Below, in pieces: positions 33,438 through 43,822 of a stretch of 64,000 nucleotides of DNA. Position numbers and translations under genes: made by a program. The notes beneath the pieces were generated by a model. The model saw nothing but the letters and a program-made list of their open reading frames with translations, searched no databases and had not been told where the DNA came from. This DNA is from Symbiodinium natans (Eukaryota > Sar > Dinophyceae > Suessiales > Symbiodiniaceae), in assembly GCA_905221605.1 (NCBI GenBank), contig CAJNDS010000223.1, positions 62,001 to 126,000 on the forward strand. The letters are read 5' to 3'. Positions within the stretch are counted from its first letter, which is position 1, and every line of letters starts with the position of its first letter.

Positions 33438-35078
33438 CTAATTGGCCCCTTGATCGTTGGCATTCGCGGTCCCTTCCTCCTTTAGGACGCGCACCCCATC
33501 TACCCTGGGGAGGGTGAGCAACCTCCAGTCGGAGGGTTGGAGCGTTCCCTTGAGCTGCGCAGCTACCGCTGGCTCCCCGACTGGGGTAAAGCTCAAGCAT
33601 TCCTGCCGCATCATGGCAGCTATGACTTTGCGGCCTTTGGCTGTTGCGCTGAGCTGTCCATAGACCCGGATCCTTTGCGGGCACGCGCGGTCCGGGGTCC
33701 AACCTCGGTCTGAGGGTTCCCAACCTGCCACGTCACACATGACAAACTCGGGCGCATCCGAGGGGGATTTGCACGGTCTTAGTCCCCAATTCTTGGGGTT
33801 GGCAGCCCGCACTGTGAATCCGTACAGAGCCGCCGTACCCAGAATCCAAGCCATGTGTAGAACCTCCTCCTCTGTAGGGATGGAGGGTGGGGGTAGGAGC
33901 CTTTCAAACTCCGTGATGCTCACGTGCACTTCGCCCCAGCCGGCGATTTTGACTAGGCCTCTCCCCACATTGCGGCTGTGGCTCGGGAAAATCCCTTGGT
34001 AGAAAGAGCTAAGCTCAACTTCCCTCCCGTGGCCATGGTGGGAGGCCCCTGGTGAGGAATTCGCAGATAAGATCTGGTGAATGTGGCGCGGAGATGACCA
34101 TCCTGGTCCCTCCATGCCCCAGATACTTGGACTGAACCTCTGGGTGCTGAGGGCACCAGAAGTGGTCGGAGCATTGCGCCATCCAGTTGCGCCTGTTTTG
34201 CTTCTTGCTTTACGCTCGCAGTTGATCTCCAGAACCTCGTCTCCGAGGATGGCTTTCCAGGAAGTGTTCGGTACATCGTGGGACCTCCTCAGTTCCGTGT
34301 CCGAGGAAGACGATTCGTACGAATAGGAGGGTTTAGGACTACCTCCTTTCTCTTCCTCGCTGGTTGGTTCCATCTCTACGATTTCCTTGCTGTCTGTTGG
34401 GGAAGTCTCTACCTTCACCTCCTCTTCTTCCTCTTCCGGAGCAGCCTGGTTGTTTTGGAAACTGGCCTTTGGTGCCTCCTTTTTGACCTCCTTTTTGACC
34501 TCCGAGGAGGGTGGTTGTTGGGAATCATCGGCGCGCGCTTGTTGTACAGACGAACCCGGCGGTTTGTCTTCCCCTTGGACCTCCGAGGAGGGTGAGTGGG
34601 TCAGAACCTCTCCTTGGGAGGGCGCAGCCGTGGTACCCTGCTCCAATCCTGGCAGCGGAGGCGTCTTTGTCCCTGCTGCCTCTTTGGTGTACGGCCTGAT
34701 GCGACCCCCAGTCCCAGTAGGAACTAAAGCTGCGCGCCCCCATGTCCCAGGACTCATGGGCCGCCCAACCTCTTTCCGGAGGAGGCTTGTACTTAGGTGT
34801 TGCAGAGGCCTCTGCTTGGGCCTGCCGCCTCTGGCGCTTGTCAGGCCGACGCGCTTGCTTATGCCTTGTCTCGGGGGCGGGCGCTTCCCTTCCGCTATCC
34901 TCCTGCGATTCAGCTCCTCCAGCTTCTCGGCGTGGCTCATTGGAGGGCCGCAAAACCTACGGGGAACACGACACCCACGGGGAGTACAACGGACAGCCCA
35001 AATGGGCACCAGGATGATCATGCTGGTAACAATACTCAAGTCGACCCAAAATACCATTCCAAACCAATCGTTTTGCAT
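33438..35078 (-). CDS. Hypothetical protein with N-terminal hydrophobic segment, 546 aa
   Basis: Intact ATG-to-TAG frame. Residues 7-30 (GMVFWVDLSIVTSMIILVPI) form one hydrophobic segment. A second plausible start, MSHAEKLEELNRRRIAEGKR, lies at residue 47 and would give a soluble protein. Residues ~60-260 are basic then acidic low complexity (SSEVKKEVKKEAPK; EEEEEEVKVE). Residues ~330-520 look globular (GLVKIAGWGEVHVSITEFER; VLHMAWILGTAALYGFTVRA; RIRVYGQLSATAKGRKVIAA). I do not recognise the family. It lies in the same orientation as the tandem ORFs and LINE material at 35-46 kb and may be an accessory retroelement ORF or a host gene. Confidence 0.6.
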   Translation of the reverse strand: MQNDWFGMVFWVDLSIVTSMIILVPIWAVRCTPRGCRVPRRFCGPPMSHAEKLEELNRRRIAEGKRPPPRQGISKRVGLTSARGGRPKQRPLQHLSTSLLRKEVGRPMSPGTWGRAALVPTGTGGRIRPYTKEAAGTKTPPLPGLEQGTTAAPSQGEVLTHSPSSEVQGEDKPPGSSVQQARADDSQQPPSSEVKKEVKKEAPKASFQNNQAAPEEEEEEVKVETSPTDSKEIVEMEPTSEEEKGGSPKPSYSYESSSSDTELRRSHDVPNTSWKAILGDEVLEINCERKARSKTGATGWRNAPTTSGALSTQRFSPSIWGMEGPGWSSPRHIHQILSANSSPGASHHGHGREVELSSFYQGIFPSHSRNVGRGLVKIAGWGEVHVSITEFERLLPPPSIPTEEEVLHMAWILGTAALYGFTVRAANPKNWGLRPCKSPSDAPEFVMCDVAGWEPSDRGWTPDRACPQRIRVYGQLSATAKGRKVIAAMMRQECLSFTPVGEPAVAAQLKGTLQPSDWRLLTLPRVDGVRVLKEEGTANANDQGAN

Positions 35079-35558
35079 TATCAGGAATTTCCGACAACCA
35101 AGTCATGTACAACCCTTAAACCTCATTGGGTTAAGGGTTTGGGGCTGACGCTGCTTGTGAACAAGCCCAACAAAATGCGGCACGGCCAAAGCCCCGCGTC
35201 CAACCTGTTTGTGAGTCTCGCGCCCGACACCCGGTGATGCAGGATGCGTCCACCCCACCATCAGAAGGCAGAGAGCAAGGCGGCCGTAGGGCGAACCCCC
35301 GACACCTGCAGGAGTCCCCGGCGTCCCGCAAGACCTCCAGCCCCATGCTTGCCGATGGGCCGTAGCAGCGTGTGCTACTTTACAAGCTATGCGCAAGAAG
35401 CTTGACGGACCCACAAGCGGAGGCCAGAGGAAGTTCGACGAGCCCAAGCAGAGGTCAGGTGGGAAAAGGGCCTGGCAGGCCGGGCACAAAGGGCAAGCAA
35501 GATAAGCAAGGGCAGAGGTCTGCTCTGTCACGGGCGCCCAGCTTGGGAGCATTCGGGA

Positions 35559-36660
35559 TCACGGGTTTTGCAGCGGAGTGGAAGCGGACTGCGCGCCGTC
35601 GGGCAGGCGGCGCAAGACAGCGCGGGCGTTCTCACGCTGGAGCGTGACGCTGAGGCACTGCAAAAGCTGTTCGGTGGCCGCGCCCGATCCATCACCGGAC
35701 TTAGCGGCCAGGAGCGCCCCGAGTGTGCGCCAGACTTTGATTGCTTCACGTCCCCAGCCACCACAGGATGATTCCGCAATGAGGGGGAGGAACTGCAGCC
35801 CCTGGTCTCGGCAGAGGGCTGCCGTGTTAAGATGGGAACGCTTGCGTTCCTCGTAAGCCGCACAAGTGTGAGAGCCATCTGCAGCAGAGGCGGCAGCTGC
35901 CCCACATCGCAAGCCGCTCGTGACGGCAAGCTCGAACGCTGCAGGCCCGTGCAACCCCCAATGAGGCACAAAGACATCGGCTGGTCGGCGGCCACCCCCG
36001 ACGAACTCCCCAACTGCGCCTGCCTCACAGGCTCCAAGTTCAGCAGGGCGGGCGGGGAGGAGGTTTGGCTTTTCAACGCTCGGCGAGAACCGCGCGGAGC
36101 CGGTTGCGGCGCTTGCAGCGGTCTCCCCCACATGGGCACACGCGGGCGTGGTCTCCAAACCGGTCAGCCACTCCATCGCAGAACGGGCAGTAGCCCTCGG
36201 ACGGTGCAACGGGAAGGCGAAGGCGGAGGTGGAGCAAACGTGGAAGAAAGCCGGCTCAAGGGCCAGACCGAGGGCTTCGGCTGAGCGGGCTAGCAGGCAG
36301 CAACTGCAAGTGCGCACCGCTCAGCCTCGCCCGCGCTAGAGGCAATCAAGGCCTGCCGTTCAGCGGCATCAATGGCGCTTGAAACTCTTGCTGCCTAACA
36401 GGCACAGGCTGAGGGTGGAGTGCAGAATCAGGGGCCACCGTCGCATTGTATTGGGCTGCCGGGTGGGCGAGGTCCAAAACGTACTGATGCGACAGCGCAG
36501 CACAAGCTTCCGCGAGGAGGCGGAGGCAATGTATGCTGCGGGGGCGTGTTTGGCCGCGCTGCGCAGCCCCAAACCGCCGGCAGCAACTCTCAAGGTCGCC
36601 TGCTGCCAAGCGCGATCAGTGAGTTGGAGGCCCCCGATTAGTTCGAGCGAGGCTCGAACG
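35559..36660 (-). pseudogene. 5'-truncated LINE ORF2 tail (zinc finger and PADV C-terminal domain)
   Basis: The pieces in order are: LTDRAWQQATLRVAAGGLGL and HAPAAYIAS (~36620-36540), the region after the RT palm; VLDLAHPAAQYNATVAPDSA (36490); SAEALGLALEPAFF (~36280); CPFCDGVADRFGDHARVCPC plus GGDRCKRRNRL (~36190-36090), a zinc motif; then, after a frameshift near 36085, PADVFVPHWGLHGPAAFELA, VTSGLR, AAYEERKRSHLNTAALC, FLPLIAESSCGGWG and LQRENARAVL to a stop. The last part resembles the C-terminal domain of many dinoflagellate LINE-like RTs. RT core motifs are absent and there are at least three frame changes. 5' truncation is typical of LINE insertion. Confidence 0.65.
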
Positions 36661-37178
36661 TTGAAACTCGTGGCACAGCTACGGGGGCCTAAGGGACCTC
36701 AGGTCAAGACTACACTCAACCCTCACAGCACGAAGTGCGGACTCTTTTCACTGCGCTGTTCACAGCTTCTCGAGCTCCGCTCGTCTTGAGCCAAAGCGAG
36801 CACGGCTCTCCAGCTTCAAACACTGTCTGCCAGACATGGGAAAACAAAGGTACTTCAGGTGAAAACACTCAGCCATGGAACTTCTACTCCTAAACACTGT
36901 GGGTAGGTTCCTAGCACCTCTTAGGTGCTCTGCTGAGCTCTGTGCAGACCTAAACTGGCTTGAGTCACTTCTGGTCACCAAATACCAGGTCACAAACAGG
37001 AAAGGAGTTCCGACAAACGAGTTTCGAGAAAACGAACAGAAAACGGTTCTTCCCACTCAAAACAAGGTCTCACCAAGCCAAAAGAAATCTGCACTGCCTG
37101 ACATGTCCTCGTGCCTATGCTTCACACTCATCGCAGACAACTCAAGTGCACATCACGTGTCAACTGGGAAACTAGGAG
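36661..37178. other. No gene seen
   Basis: Short overlapping frames only; borders the tandem duplication starting at 37179. Confidence 0.5.
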
Positions 37179-38669
37179 GGTCACATATATCACTCGAAAG
37201 CGGGCTGAGTCGCTAGCCAGGTTAGGCTCTTCGGAACCGGAGTTCCGGTAGGTATTAACTATGCACGGAAAAGGACTCTCGAGGTGTCCTTGGCCTGCTT
37301 GACACGGCCGTACTATGTGCAGGGAGCACCGAGAGAAGAAAAAGGGCCTAACCAGATCCGCGAGAAGCTCGGCGGCCTACGGCTACTCACTGGTTTGGCA
37401 CTGTACAAAGCCCTAGGCAAAATGTTCTGCAGGTTGAACTGCCTGGTCTGTACTGCCTACCCTATCAGCCCTGCCAGTACAGGGGAGAAACTCACCCACT
37501 TCCGGCTCACACAGAAAAGGCAGAAGGTCTGGAACCGATACATGGGCAATGCCTGTACTAAACTGAACGCAAGTGGCTTGGCAAAGTCGCCAACCTCCGG
37601 CACAGGCCTAGGCTTTCTCGCCCTTACTAACCTAGGCCCCAGGAACTCATGCCGCAGCAGCACTGAGCTCCTGTTAGCCCCGTTTGCTGACCTGGCTTTC
37701 TCGCACTTACTCACCAGGGAGGGGAACCAGCTTTCTCGCTCTTACTAACTGGTTTACCTCAGCGGCTCCAAGGAGCCCATACCACTTGCACGCAGGGAGG
37801 GCTTGGTTGATTTGGGCAGCTCAGTTGGGCAGGCTTTCAGGCACCGAGCCACAGCCTTTAACCTCCACAACCTGGTGCCTCTGGCTGTCCGTCAGCCAAG
37901 CATTGGTCCCTAACAACAACGCCTGCCGCTAGGCTTCCTCCAAGATGGGCTTGCACCACCCGGAGAGAAACAACAGCACCCTGCAGGAAACTCAAAGGAA
38001 ATCCTCGACAGGCCAAACACGGGTAACCCCAAACTGGGTGAGTGGCGGCAAGCCCTAAAACCTCAATCGGGTGGGAGACCCGCTTGTTCTCAGCTACCGG
38101 AACCTCGTCCGGCGTCTCCCTGTCCATTCCAGTCCCCTCAGCGCCCTCCCTCCCCTCATCAACCAGTGAGGATCTTCAGGGTGCGGTTCTAACGTTATCC
38201 TTTCGTGCGCTGTGTTTGTGAGAACCCCGTGTTGGGCCTGTGGAAGACCCACAAGCACCTGAGCCCGAAAACCCGGTCCAGCGGTCTGCTGCACAGACCG
38301 AGCAAAGGGCCGAACCGGTGTCAGGCTGAACAAAAGCCGCATCGAGGCGACCTGTCCTGCAGGGTGTCCATCGGAACAACTGCGAAAATATTCCGACGGA
38401 TGGATCTGAGTACGTGCCGGGACTGAGCACTTCTGCTTGCATTCTTACAACCTGCAACCTTATGCGAACATTAAATGATCCAATTCTATGCAAAATTCTC
38501 CGTGGTGCCCTATGGCACTCTCAGTTTGGGAACGGACTCACAGGACCGTCGCTGATTGGACGGGGAGAAGCTTCACCCGTGACAAAGGGATTCCGGAGGG
38601 TGAGCATCTCACCCTTGATTCTGGCAGGGCATGGCTCCTGCAATTTGGGTGGGTTGGGGCCGGATTAGG

Positions 38670-39587
38670 TCAGACCTCCCAGGGGACGTCTTCCAAGTCT
38701 TCAAAGCCACACACTAGCCAATCACTGTTGCCTACTTCTTCTGGGGAGTCTAGATCCTGAGAACACCCTTCCTCAAGGAAGGTCCAGCCATGTGCGTTGG
38801 CTGCAGAAGACAGCGGCGCCAGCAAAGGTTCTACGGGCTCCGTACCTTGGTGACCTAACTGACGCAAGTCAGCAAGGGAAGCGTAGTCCAGAAACACCGG
38901 TCTCCTAACTGCTTGGTCGAAACTCGGCCAGCTCCACGTGCACGCTAGGAAGCTTTCTAGACAAAGGGCACAGTAGAGCTCGATGCGTCTTCCATCCTCT
39001 CCATGCAAGATCGCTGGTTGCCTTTTCCCAGGACCGGGCAAGAAGTTGAGGTTATGGGTTGGAATGTTACCACAGCCAGTGCAATTGAAGTTCAAAAGGC
39101 GAAGCCACTGCACGGGCGGGTCGCCTCCCGTTCCCCCGTGGAGCTCTGCTGGGTCTTCCATGCATCTCCATTGCCCACAGGGTCCGGCTTGGACTGTTTT
39201 GCCGGATTTGCTGGTGCGAACAAAATACACGCTGCTGTCCTCGGAGAGGAGCAGCCACTCTTTCCGGCCCTTGTGATGCCAGCGAAAACAGAGTGCTTGG
39301 TGGAAAGTCCTGCTTTGGCTGGGACCACAATTGGCTCTATGGGCCCAAGTTCGCTCTGGATTTGCCAGGCTGCTCGAGCATCTTACCTGGTCTTCCAAGG
39401 CTGGAGAAACTCCACAGCCGGCTGTAAGAGGACTCGCATAAGGGAAGAGTTCCCCAAGCCGGGCTGCTTCGCCCTCCAGTCGGGCCGTGCCTTCCTTCTG
39501 GCTCTCTGCATCGCAAGTTGGGTGAGAAGACTCCAACCCGTCACTTGTTGGCAGTGAGGGTCTCGACTGCACAGGTGCTCTGGACAT
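38670..39587 (-). CDS. Zinc-ribbon-like hypothetical protein, copy 2 (305 aa)
   Basis: Intact ATG-to-TGA frame, same length as its tandem copy at 41118-42035, with roughly two dozen substitutions and no indel, which suggests purifying selection or recent duplication. Mid-protein FNCTGCGN and, 35 residues on, YCALC make a CxxC...CxxC pair that could bind zinc; CRFWHH-like and WRCMED segments precede it. The N-terminus is Ser/Glu-rich and the C-terminus is acidic (CGFEDLEDVPWEV). I do not recognise the family or function. It could be a tandemly arrayed host gene, common in dinoflagellates, or an element accessory ORF. Confidence 0.6.
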   Translation of the reverse strand: MSRAPVQSRPSLPTSDGLESSHPTCDAESQKEGTARLEGEAARLGELFPYASPLTAGCGVSPALEDQVRCSSSLANPERTWAHRANCGPSQSRTFHQALCFRWHHKGRKEWLLLSEDSSVYFVRTSKSGKTVQAGPCGQWRCMEDPAELHGGTGGDPPVQWLRLLNFNCTGCGNIPTHNLNFLPGPGKRQPAILHGEDGRRIELYCALCLESFLACTWSWPSFDQAVRRPVFLDYASLADLRQLGHQGTEPVEPLLAPLSSAANAHGWTFLEEGCSQDLDSPEEVGNSDWLVCGFEDLEDVPWEV

Positions 39588-39706
39588 GGCTAAAATGAAG
39601 GCTGTGAAAAAGCAGGCCTGGTACCCAAAACAGTTAGGGGACTCGAGGCTGGTTCACACAGCTACCGCTCTGCTACCTGTGCACCCCACCGGGGTTGAGC
39701 CGAGAC

Positions 39707-39716
39707 CTTGAGCCAA
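39707..39716 (-). promoter_or_regulatory. Spliced-leader-like decamer at tandem unit junction
   Basis: TTGGCTCAAG on the minus strand, identical to the last ten bases of the dinoflagellate spliced leader, lies exactly where unit 2 starts, about 120 nt before the ATG. It could be a relict leader from a retroposed mRNA or a chance match. Confidence 0.3.
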
Positions 39717-41117
39717 GGTCACATATATCACTCGAAAGCGGGCTGCGTCGCTAGCCAGGTTAGGCTCTTCGGAACCGAAGTTCCGGAAGGTATTAACTAT
39801 GCACAGAAAAAGAAAAACTCTCGAGGTGTCCTTGGCCTGCTTAACACGGCCGAACTATGTGCAGGGAACACCGAGAGAAAGCATTGAGGGCTTAACCAGT
39901 TCCGCGAGAAGCTCGGCGGCCTACGGCTACTCACTGGTTTGGCTCTATACAAAGCCCTAGGCAAATGTTCTGCAGGTTGAACTGCCTGGTCTGTACTGCC
40001 TACCCTATAAGCCCTGCCTGTACAGGGGAGAAACTCGCCCACATTCGGCTCACTCAGAAAAGGCAGAAGGTCCGGAACCGACACATGGGCAATGCCTGTA
40101 CAAACTGCAAACAAGTGGATGGCAAAAGTCGCCAACCTCCGGAGCAGGCCTAAGCTTTCTCGCACTTACTAACCTAGACCCCAGAAACTCATGCCGCAGC
40201 AGCACTGAGCTCCTGTTTGCCCCGTATGCTGACCTGGTTTTCTCGCACTTACTCACCAGGGAGGAAGAACCAGCTTTCTCGCTCTTACTCACTGGTTCAA
40301 CCTCAGCGGCTCCAGAGGAGCCCACACCACTTGCACGCAGGGAGGGCTTGGTTGATTTGGGCATCTCAGCTGGGCAGGCTTTCGGGCACCGAGCCACAGC
40401 CTTTAACCTCCGCAATCTGGTGCCTCAGGCTGTCCGTCAGCCTAGGTTTTGGTCCCTACCAAACAACGCCTGCCGCTAGGCTCCTCCTGGCTGGGCTTGC
40501 ACCACCAGGAGAAAACAACACACCCTGCAGGGACAGACTAAGGAAATACTCAAAGGCCAAACACGGGTAACCCCAAACTGATGCAGGGCATCATGCCCTC
40601 GGCCTCAACCTGCCGGTGTACTTGGATCCTCGTCCGTTCCTCAACATCTCAGCGCGCAACCCTCCCCTCATCAACCAGTGAGGCCGGTACTGACGTTTTC
40701 CGTACGTGCGCTGCGTTTGCGAGAACCCCGTGTTGGGCCTGTAAGTACCCGCAAGCACCTGAGCCCGAAAACCCGGTCCGGCGGTCTGCTTGACAGACCG
40801 AGCAAAGGTGCCGGACCGGTGTCAGGCTGAACACAGGCCGCATCATTGGCGGCCAGTCCTGCCGGGTGTCCAACGGAACAACTGCGAACCTATTCCGTTG
40901 GATGGAAAGGGGGGGTGCCGGGACTGGGCACTGAACTGCTTTCGCTCTAACCTGCATCCTTATGCAATCACTGCAAGCAGTTTCGCTTTGATTTGTACAT
41001 CCTTGCTTGAAAAGGGGGAGTCTCCTCTATGACAATGGATTCCGGAGGGGAGAGTCTCACCCTTGATTCTGGCAGGGCATAGCTCCTGCAATTTGGGTGG
41101 GTTGGGGCCGTATTAGG

Positions 41118-42035
41118 TCAGACCTCCCAGGGGATGTCTTCCAAGTCTTCAAAGCCACACACTAGCCAATCACTGCTGCATGCTTCTTCTGGGGAGTCTA
41201 GATCCAGAGAACACCCTTCCTCAGGGAAGGTCCAGCCATGTGCGCTGGCTGCAGAAGACAGCGGCGCCAGCGAAGGATCAACGGGCTCCATAACTTGGTG
41301 ACCTACCTGACGCAAGCCGGCCAGGGAGGCGTCGTCCAGAAACACCGGTCTCCTGACTGCTTGGTCAAAGCTCGGCCAGCTCCACGTGCACGCCAGGAAG
41401 TTTTCAAGACAAAGGGCACAGTGGAGCTCGATGCGACTTCCATCCTCTCCATGCAAGATCGCTGGTTGCCTCTTCCCAGGACCTGGCACGAAATTGAGGT
41501 TATGGGTTGGAATGTTACCACAGCCAGTGCAATTGAAGTTCAAAAGGCGAAGCCACTGCACGGGCGGGTCGCCTCCCGTTCCCCCGTGGAGCTCTGCTGG
41601 GTCTTCCATGCATCTCCATTGCCCACAAGGTCCGGCTCTGACTGTTTTGCCGGATTTGCTGGTGCGAACAAAATACACGCTGCTGTCCTCGGAGAGGAGC
41701 AGCCACTCTTTCCGGCCCTTGTGATGCCAGCGAAAGCAGAGTGCTTGGTGGAAAGTCCTGCATTGGCTGGGACCACAATTGGCTCTATGGGCCCAAGTTC
41801 GCTCTGGATTTGCCAGGCTGCTCGAGCATCTTACCTGGTCTTCCAAGGCTGGAGAACCTCCACAGCCGGCTGTAAGAGGACTCGCATAAGGGAAGAGTTC
41901 CCCAAGCCGGGCTGCTTCGCCCTCCAGTCGGGCCGTGCCTTCTTTCTGGCTCTCTGCAGAGCAAGTTGGGTGAGATGACTCCAACCCATCACTTGCTGGC
42001 AGTGAGGATCTCGACTGCACAGGTGCTCTGGACAT
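41118..42035 (-). CDS. Zinc-ribbon-like hypothetical protein, copy 1 (305 aa)
   Basis: Near-identical to 38670-39587, with the same CxxC...CxxC arrangement (NCTGCG, HCALC) and the same acidic C-terminus ending LEDIPWEV. Substitutions cluster in the last 80 residues (e.g. ADLRQLGHQ versus AGLRQVGHQ). The upstream 130 nt, including TTGGCTCAAG at 42155-42164, match copy 2. Stop is TGA. Function unknown. Confidence 0.6.
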   Translation of the reverse strand: MSRAPVQSRSSLPASDGLESSHPTCSAESQKEGTARLEGEAARLGELFPYASPLTAGCGGSPALEDQVRCSSSLANPERTWAHRANCGPSQCRTFHQALCFRWHHKGRKEWLLLSEDSSVYFVRTSKSGKTVRAGPCGQWRCMEDPAELHGGTGGDPPVQWLRLLNFNCTGCGNIPTHNLNFVPGPGKRQPAILHGEDGSRIELHCALCLENFLACTWSWPSFDQAVRRPVFLDDASLAGLRQVGHQVMEPVDPSLAPLSSAASAHGWTFPEEGCSLDLDSPEEACSSDWLVCGFEDLEDIPWEV

Positions 42036-42154
42036 GGCTCAAATGAAGGCTGTGAAAAAGCAGGCCTGGTACCCAAAACAGTTAGGGGACTCGAGGCTGG
42101 TTCACACAGCTACCGCTCTGCTACCTGTGCACCCCACCGGGGTTGAGCCGAGAC

Positions 42155-42164
42155 CTTGAGCCAA
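42155..42164 (-). promoter_or_regulatory. Spliced-leader-like decamer, second copy
   Basis: Same TTGGCTCAAG at the start of unit 1; not independent of the copy at 39707 because the units are duplicates. Confidence 0.3.
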
Positions 42165-42422
42165 GGTCACATATATCACTCGAAAGCGGGCCACGTCGCT
42201 AGCCAATTAGGCTCTTCGGGACCAAAGTCCCGGAAGTTAAGGTGAAACGTGAGAACAACTACTCTCGGGAATGCCTTGGCCTGCTAAACACGGCCGTGCT
42301 TGTGAAGGCATCCGAGATGTTACGGAAAGAGCTACGGGCAGGGAGAACCTCACCATCCCTCAGAGTCTTTACAGACTTGACAAGATTCTCGCCGCAGCTC
42401 AGGGAGAAACTCACCTTCTGGC

Positions 42423-43571
42423 TCATCGCAGATCACTGAAACAGGGCCCTCCCGAGTCGATAATGCCCTGTTCGCTGAGATGGCTCCAGAAGGGCTGACA
42501 CTCCATTAACAGCGTTTCCGCGCACCACCTAGGGTACACGCCAACGTGTCTGAGCTTGTCGCGAAGCCAGCCTTGGCGTGAAGGGCTGAAATCCGCCACA
42601 AGCGACCAAAAGCCTGTCCAGCTGTGTTTGGCTTCTTTTCCTTCCCATGTCCATTCGTTCGTGTCGAAGAAAATGAGCCTCGGATGGGGGGAATTTGCCG
42701 TGGTACGACTCACGGCTACATTTAGCGGTCCCAAATCGCGGAGGGTCCACCCTTCAGCTCGAAGATAGGCCAAAATGATGGCCATGTAGCACAAGAACTG
42801 GAAGCAACTCTGGCTTCCAGCGCCGAATCGGGTGAGAACCTCAACCCCTGGAACACATCGCTCCTGCAGCGACATGTAAAATGGAAACACCTGCTCTCCA
42901 CCCTGCCACAGCAGGCGGATGCGCACAAGCCCATACCAGTAGACCTTCGCCGTTAACCGGGGAAAGATATTACTGATGCGCTCCTCTTCGGCTTGGCTTT
43001 CATCCGAAAATTTCCACACCAGGGGAGCCGATTCGGCTACATAGGCTACTCGCGTACGGCCGAACATGAGCATAGTCAGATCCATGGTGTCCCGAACATG
43101 GAGGCTGTGGGTGATGTCATGGATCATGACTAGGTTGACAGGAAGATAGTGCAGAGGTTCCTTTGGCTTGCCGCGGTGTGCCTTCCACTGGCCTTGAAAG
43201 TGGAACGCGGCTTCCTGTGGGTCTGCCCTCTGACGTTCGTCTGCTGCCACTGCGACGTTTCTTCCTGAACTAGTCGCTCTAACTGTCTGAGGGTTTGCTT
43301 CGGATGCTTGGTTGTCCTGGGGCCACCCTGAGCTCTCGGGAAATCTTGCGGGGTCAAGAAGAGAGGTGAGATCCTCAACCTCCGCGTGGGCGACAGGGCG
43401 CCCAGGGTTCAATGAGGAGGAGTTTGGCAGAGGAGCCGCATTTCGGGAGAGAACCTCTTCCCTTCTGTGCCCGCTTGAATCAGAGGAGCTTCTTAACTTG
43501 ACCCTTCGTTCCCAGGGGGAAAGCTGATCGGAGCGCCACTCCTGGGTTGCATCCGAAGGATCTTCGGGCAC
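42423..43571 (-). CDS. Protein-kinase-like ORF (382 codons, no proper start codon)
   Basis: Open minus frame ending in TGA. Residues ~155-330 contain kinase-like signatures in order: APLVWKFSDESQAEEE (K187 like the ATP-binding Lys, then acidic residues where the C-helix Glu sits), LRDLGPLNVAV (R278, D279, N284 like the RDxxxxN catalytic loop, His missing) and LIFFDTNEW (D303 at the DFG position). The glycine loop is not evident. This suggests a divergent or pseudo-kinase. The first codon is GTG and no ATG precedes residue 149; the frame is open upstream to a TAG near 43640. It probably continues the small basic ORF at 43493-43819 by a frameshift, or is decayed. Confidence 0.45.
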   Translation of the reverse strand: MPEDPSDATQEWRSDQLSPWERRVKLRSSSDSSGHRREEVLSRNAAPLPNSSSLNPGRPVAHAEVEDLTSLLDPARFPESSGWPQDNQASEANPQTVRATSSGRNVAVAADERQRADPQEAAFHFQGQWKAHRGKPKEPLHYLPVNLVMIHDITHSLHVRDTMDLTMLMFGRTRVAYVAESAPLVWKFSDESQAEEERISNIFPRLTAKVYWYGLVRIRLLWQGGEQVFPFYMSLQERCVPGVEVLTRFGAGSQSCFQFLCYMAIILAYLRAEGWTLRDLGPLNVAVSRTTANSPHPRLIFFDTNEWTWEGKEAKHSWTGFWSLVADFSPSRQGWLRDKLRHVGVYPRWCAETLLMECQPFWSHLSEQGIIDSGGPCFSDLR

Positions 43572-43819
43572 GTCTTCGGTGTAGGGCGAGGTGTTGAGTT
43601 CGCCCGGAAACGCGCATCGCTTTCCGCTAAGGCAAGATGCCTAGCATGGCTCCTTGCTTTACTCCTGGAGATCGAGCCGGGGCTTTTTGTAGGGAGATCT
43701 CGCGCGCTTCTTTCCATGTTCACCTCCCATGCTGCATCCAGCTCTTCTTGTGGCAATCTTGATTGCTTGCCTTTGAGGCCTTTGGATTTGCCGTGTCCTT
43801 TCTTCCATCCTTTTCCCAT
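43493..43819 (-). CDS. Small basic ORF directly after the LINE stop, 108 aa
   Basis: ATG lies one codon after the TGA of the LINE ORF and in the same frame (TGA GCT ATG). The N-terminus is strongly basic (MGKGWKKGHGKSKGLKGK), then AAWEVNMERSARDL and SKARSHARHLALAESDARF. It overlaps the kinase-like ORF by about 80 nt in another frame. It may be the N-terminus of that protein after a +1/-1 shift, or a LINE C-terminal extension reached by UGA readthrough. Confidence 0.4.
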   Translation of the reverse strand: MGKGWKKGHGKSKGLKGKQSRLPQEELDAAWEVNMERSARDLPTKSPGSISRSKARSHARHLALAESDARFRANSTPRPTPKTCPKILRMQPRSGAPISFPPGNEGSS

Positions 43820-43822
43820 AGC

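Larger units (their letters stand above)
37179..39716 (-). repeat. Tandem unit 2 (2.5 kb) carrying a 305-aa ORF
   Basis: Direct tandem duplicate of 39717-42164. Both begin (minus strand) with TTGGCTCAAGGTCTCGGCTC, carry the ORF ~130 bp later, and end with a long ORF-free 3' region closing at ...GTGATATATGTGACC. Within the 3' region a phrase CTTTCTCGC(C/A/T)CTTACT repeats three times per unit (37615-37745). Unit 2 has small indels relative to unit 1. Confidence 0.85.
39717..42164 (-). repeat. Tandem unit 1 (2.4 kb) carrying a 305-aa ORF
   Basis: Upstream partner (in the coding direction) of the duplication. The terminal ~110 bp of a third unit (42165-42300) follows directly, so the array once had more copies or shares its 3' end with the ORF at 42423. 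Confidence 0.85.

Noticed and set aside
42095-42150. tRNA-like box A (TAGCAGAGCGG, minus strand) and box-B-like sequence upstream of the tandem ORFs
   Set aside because: The spacing between boxes is about 26 nt, too short for a tRNA, and no cloverleaf could be drawn; at most a degenerate pol III-like fragment.
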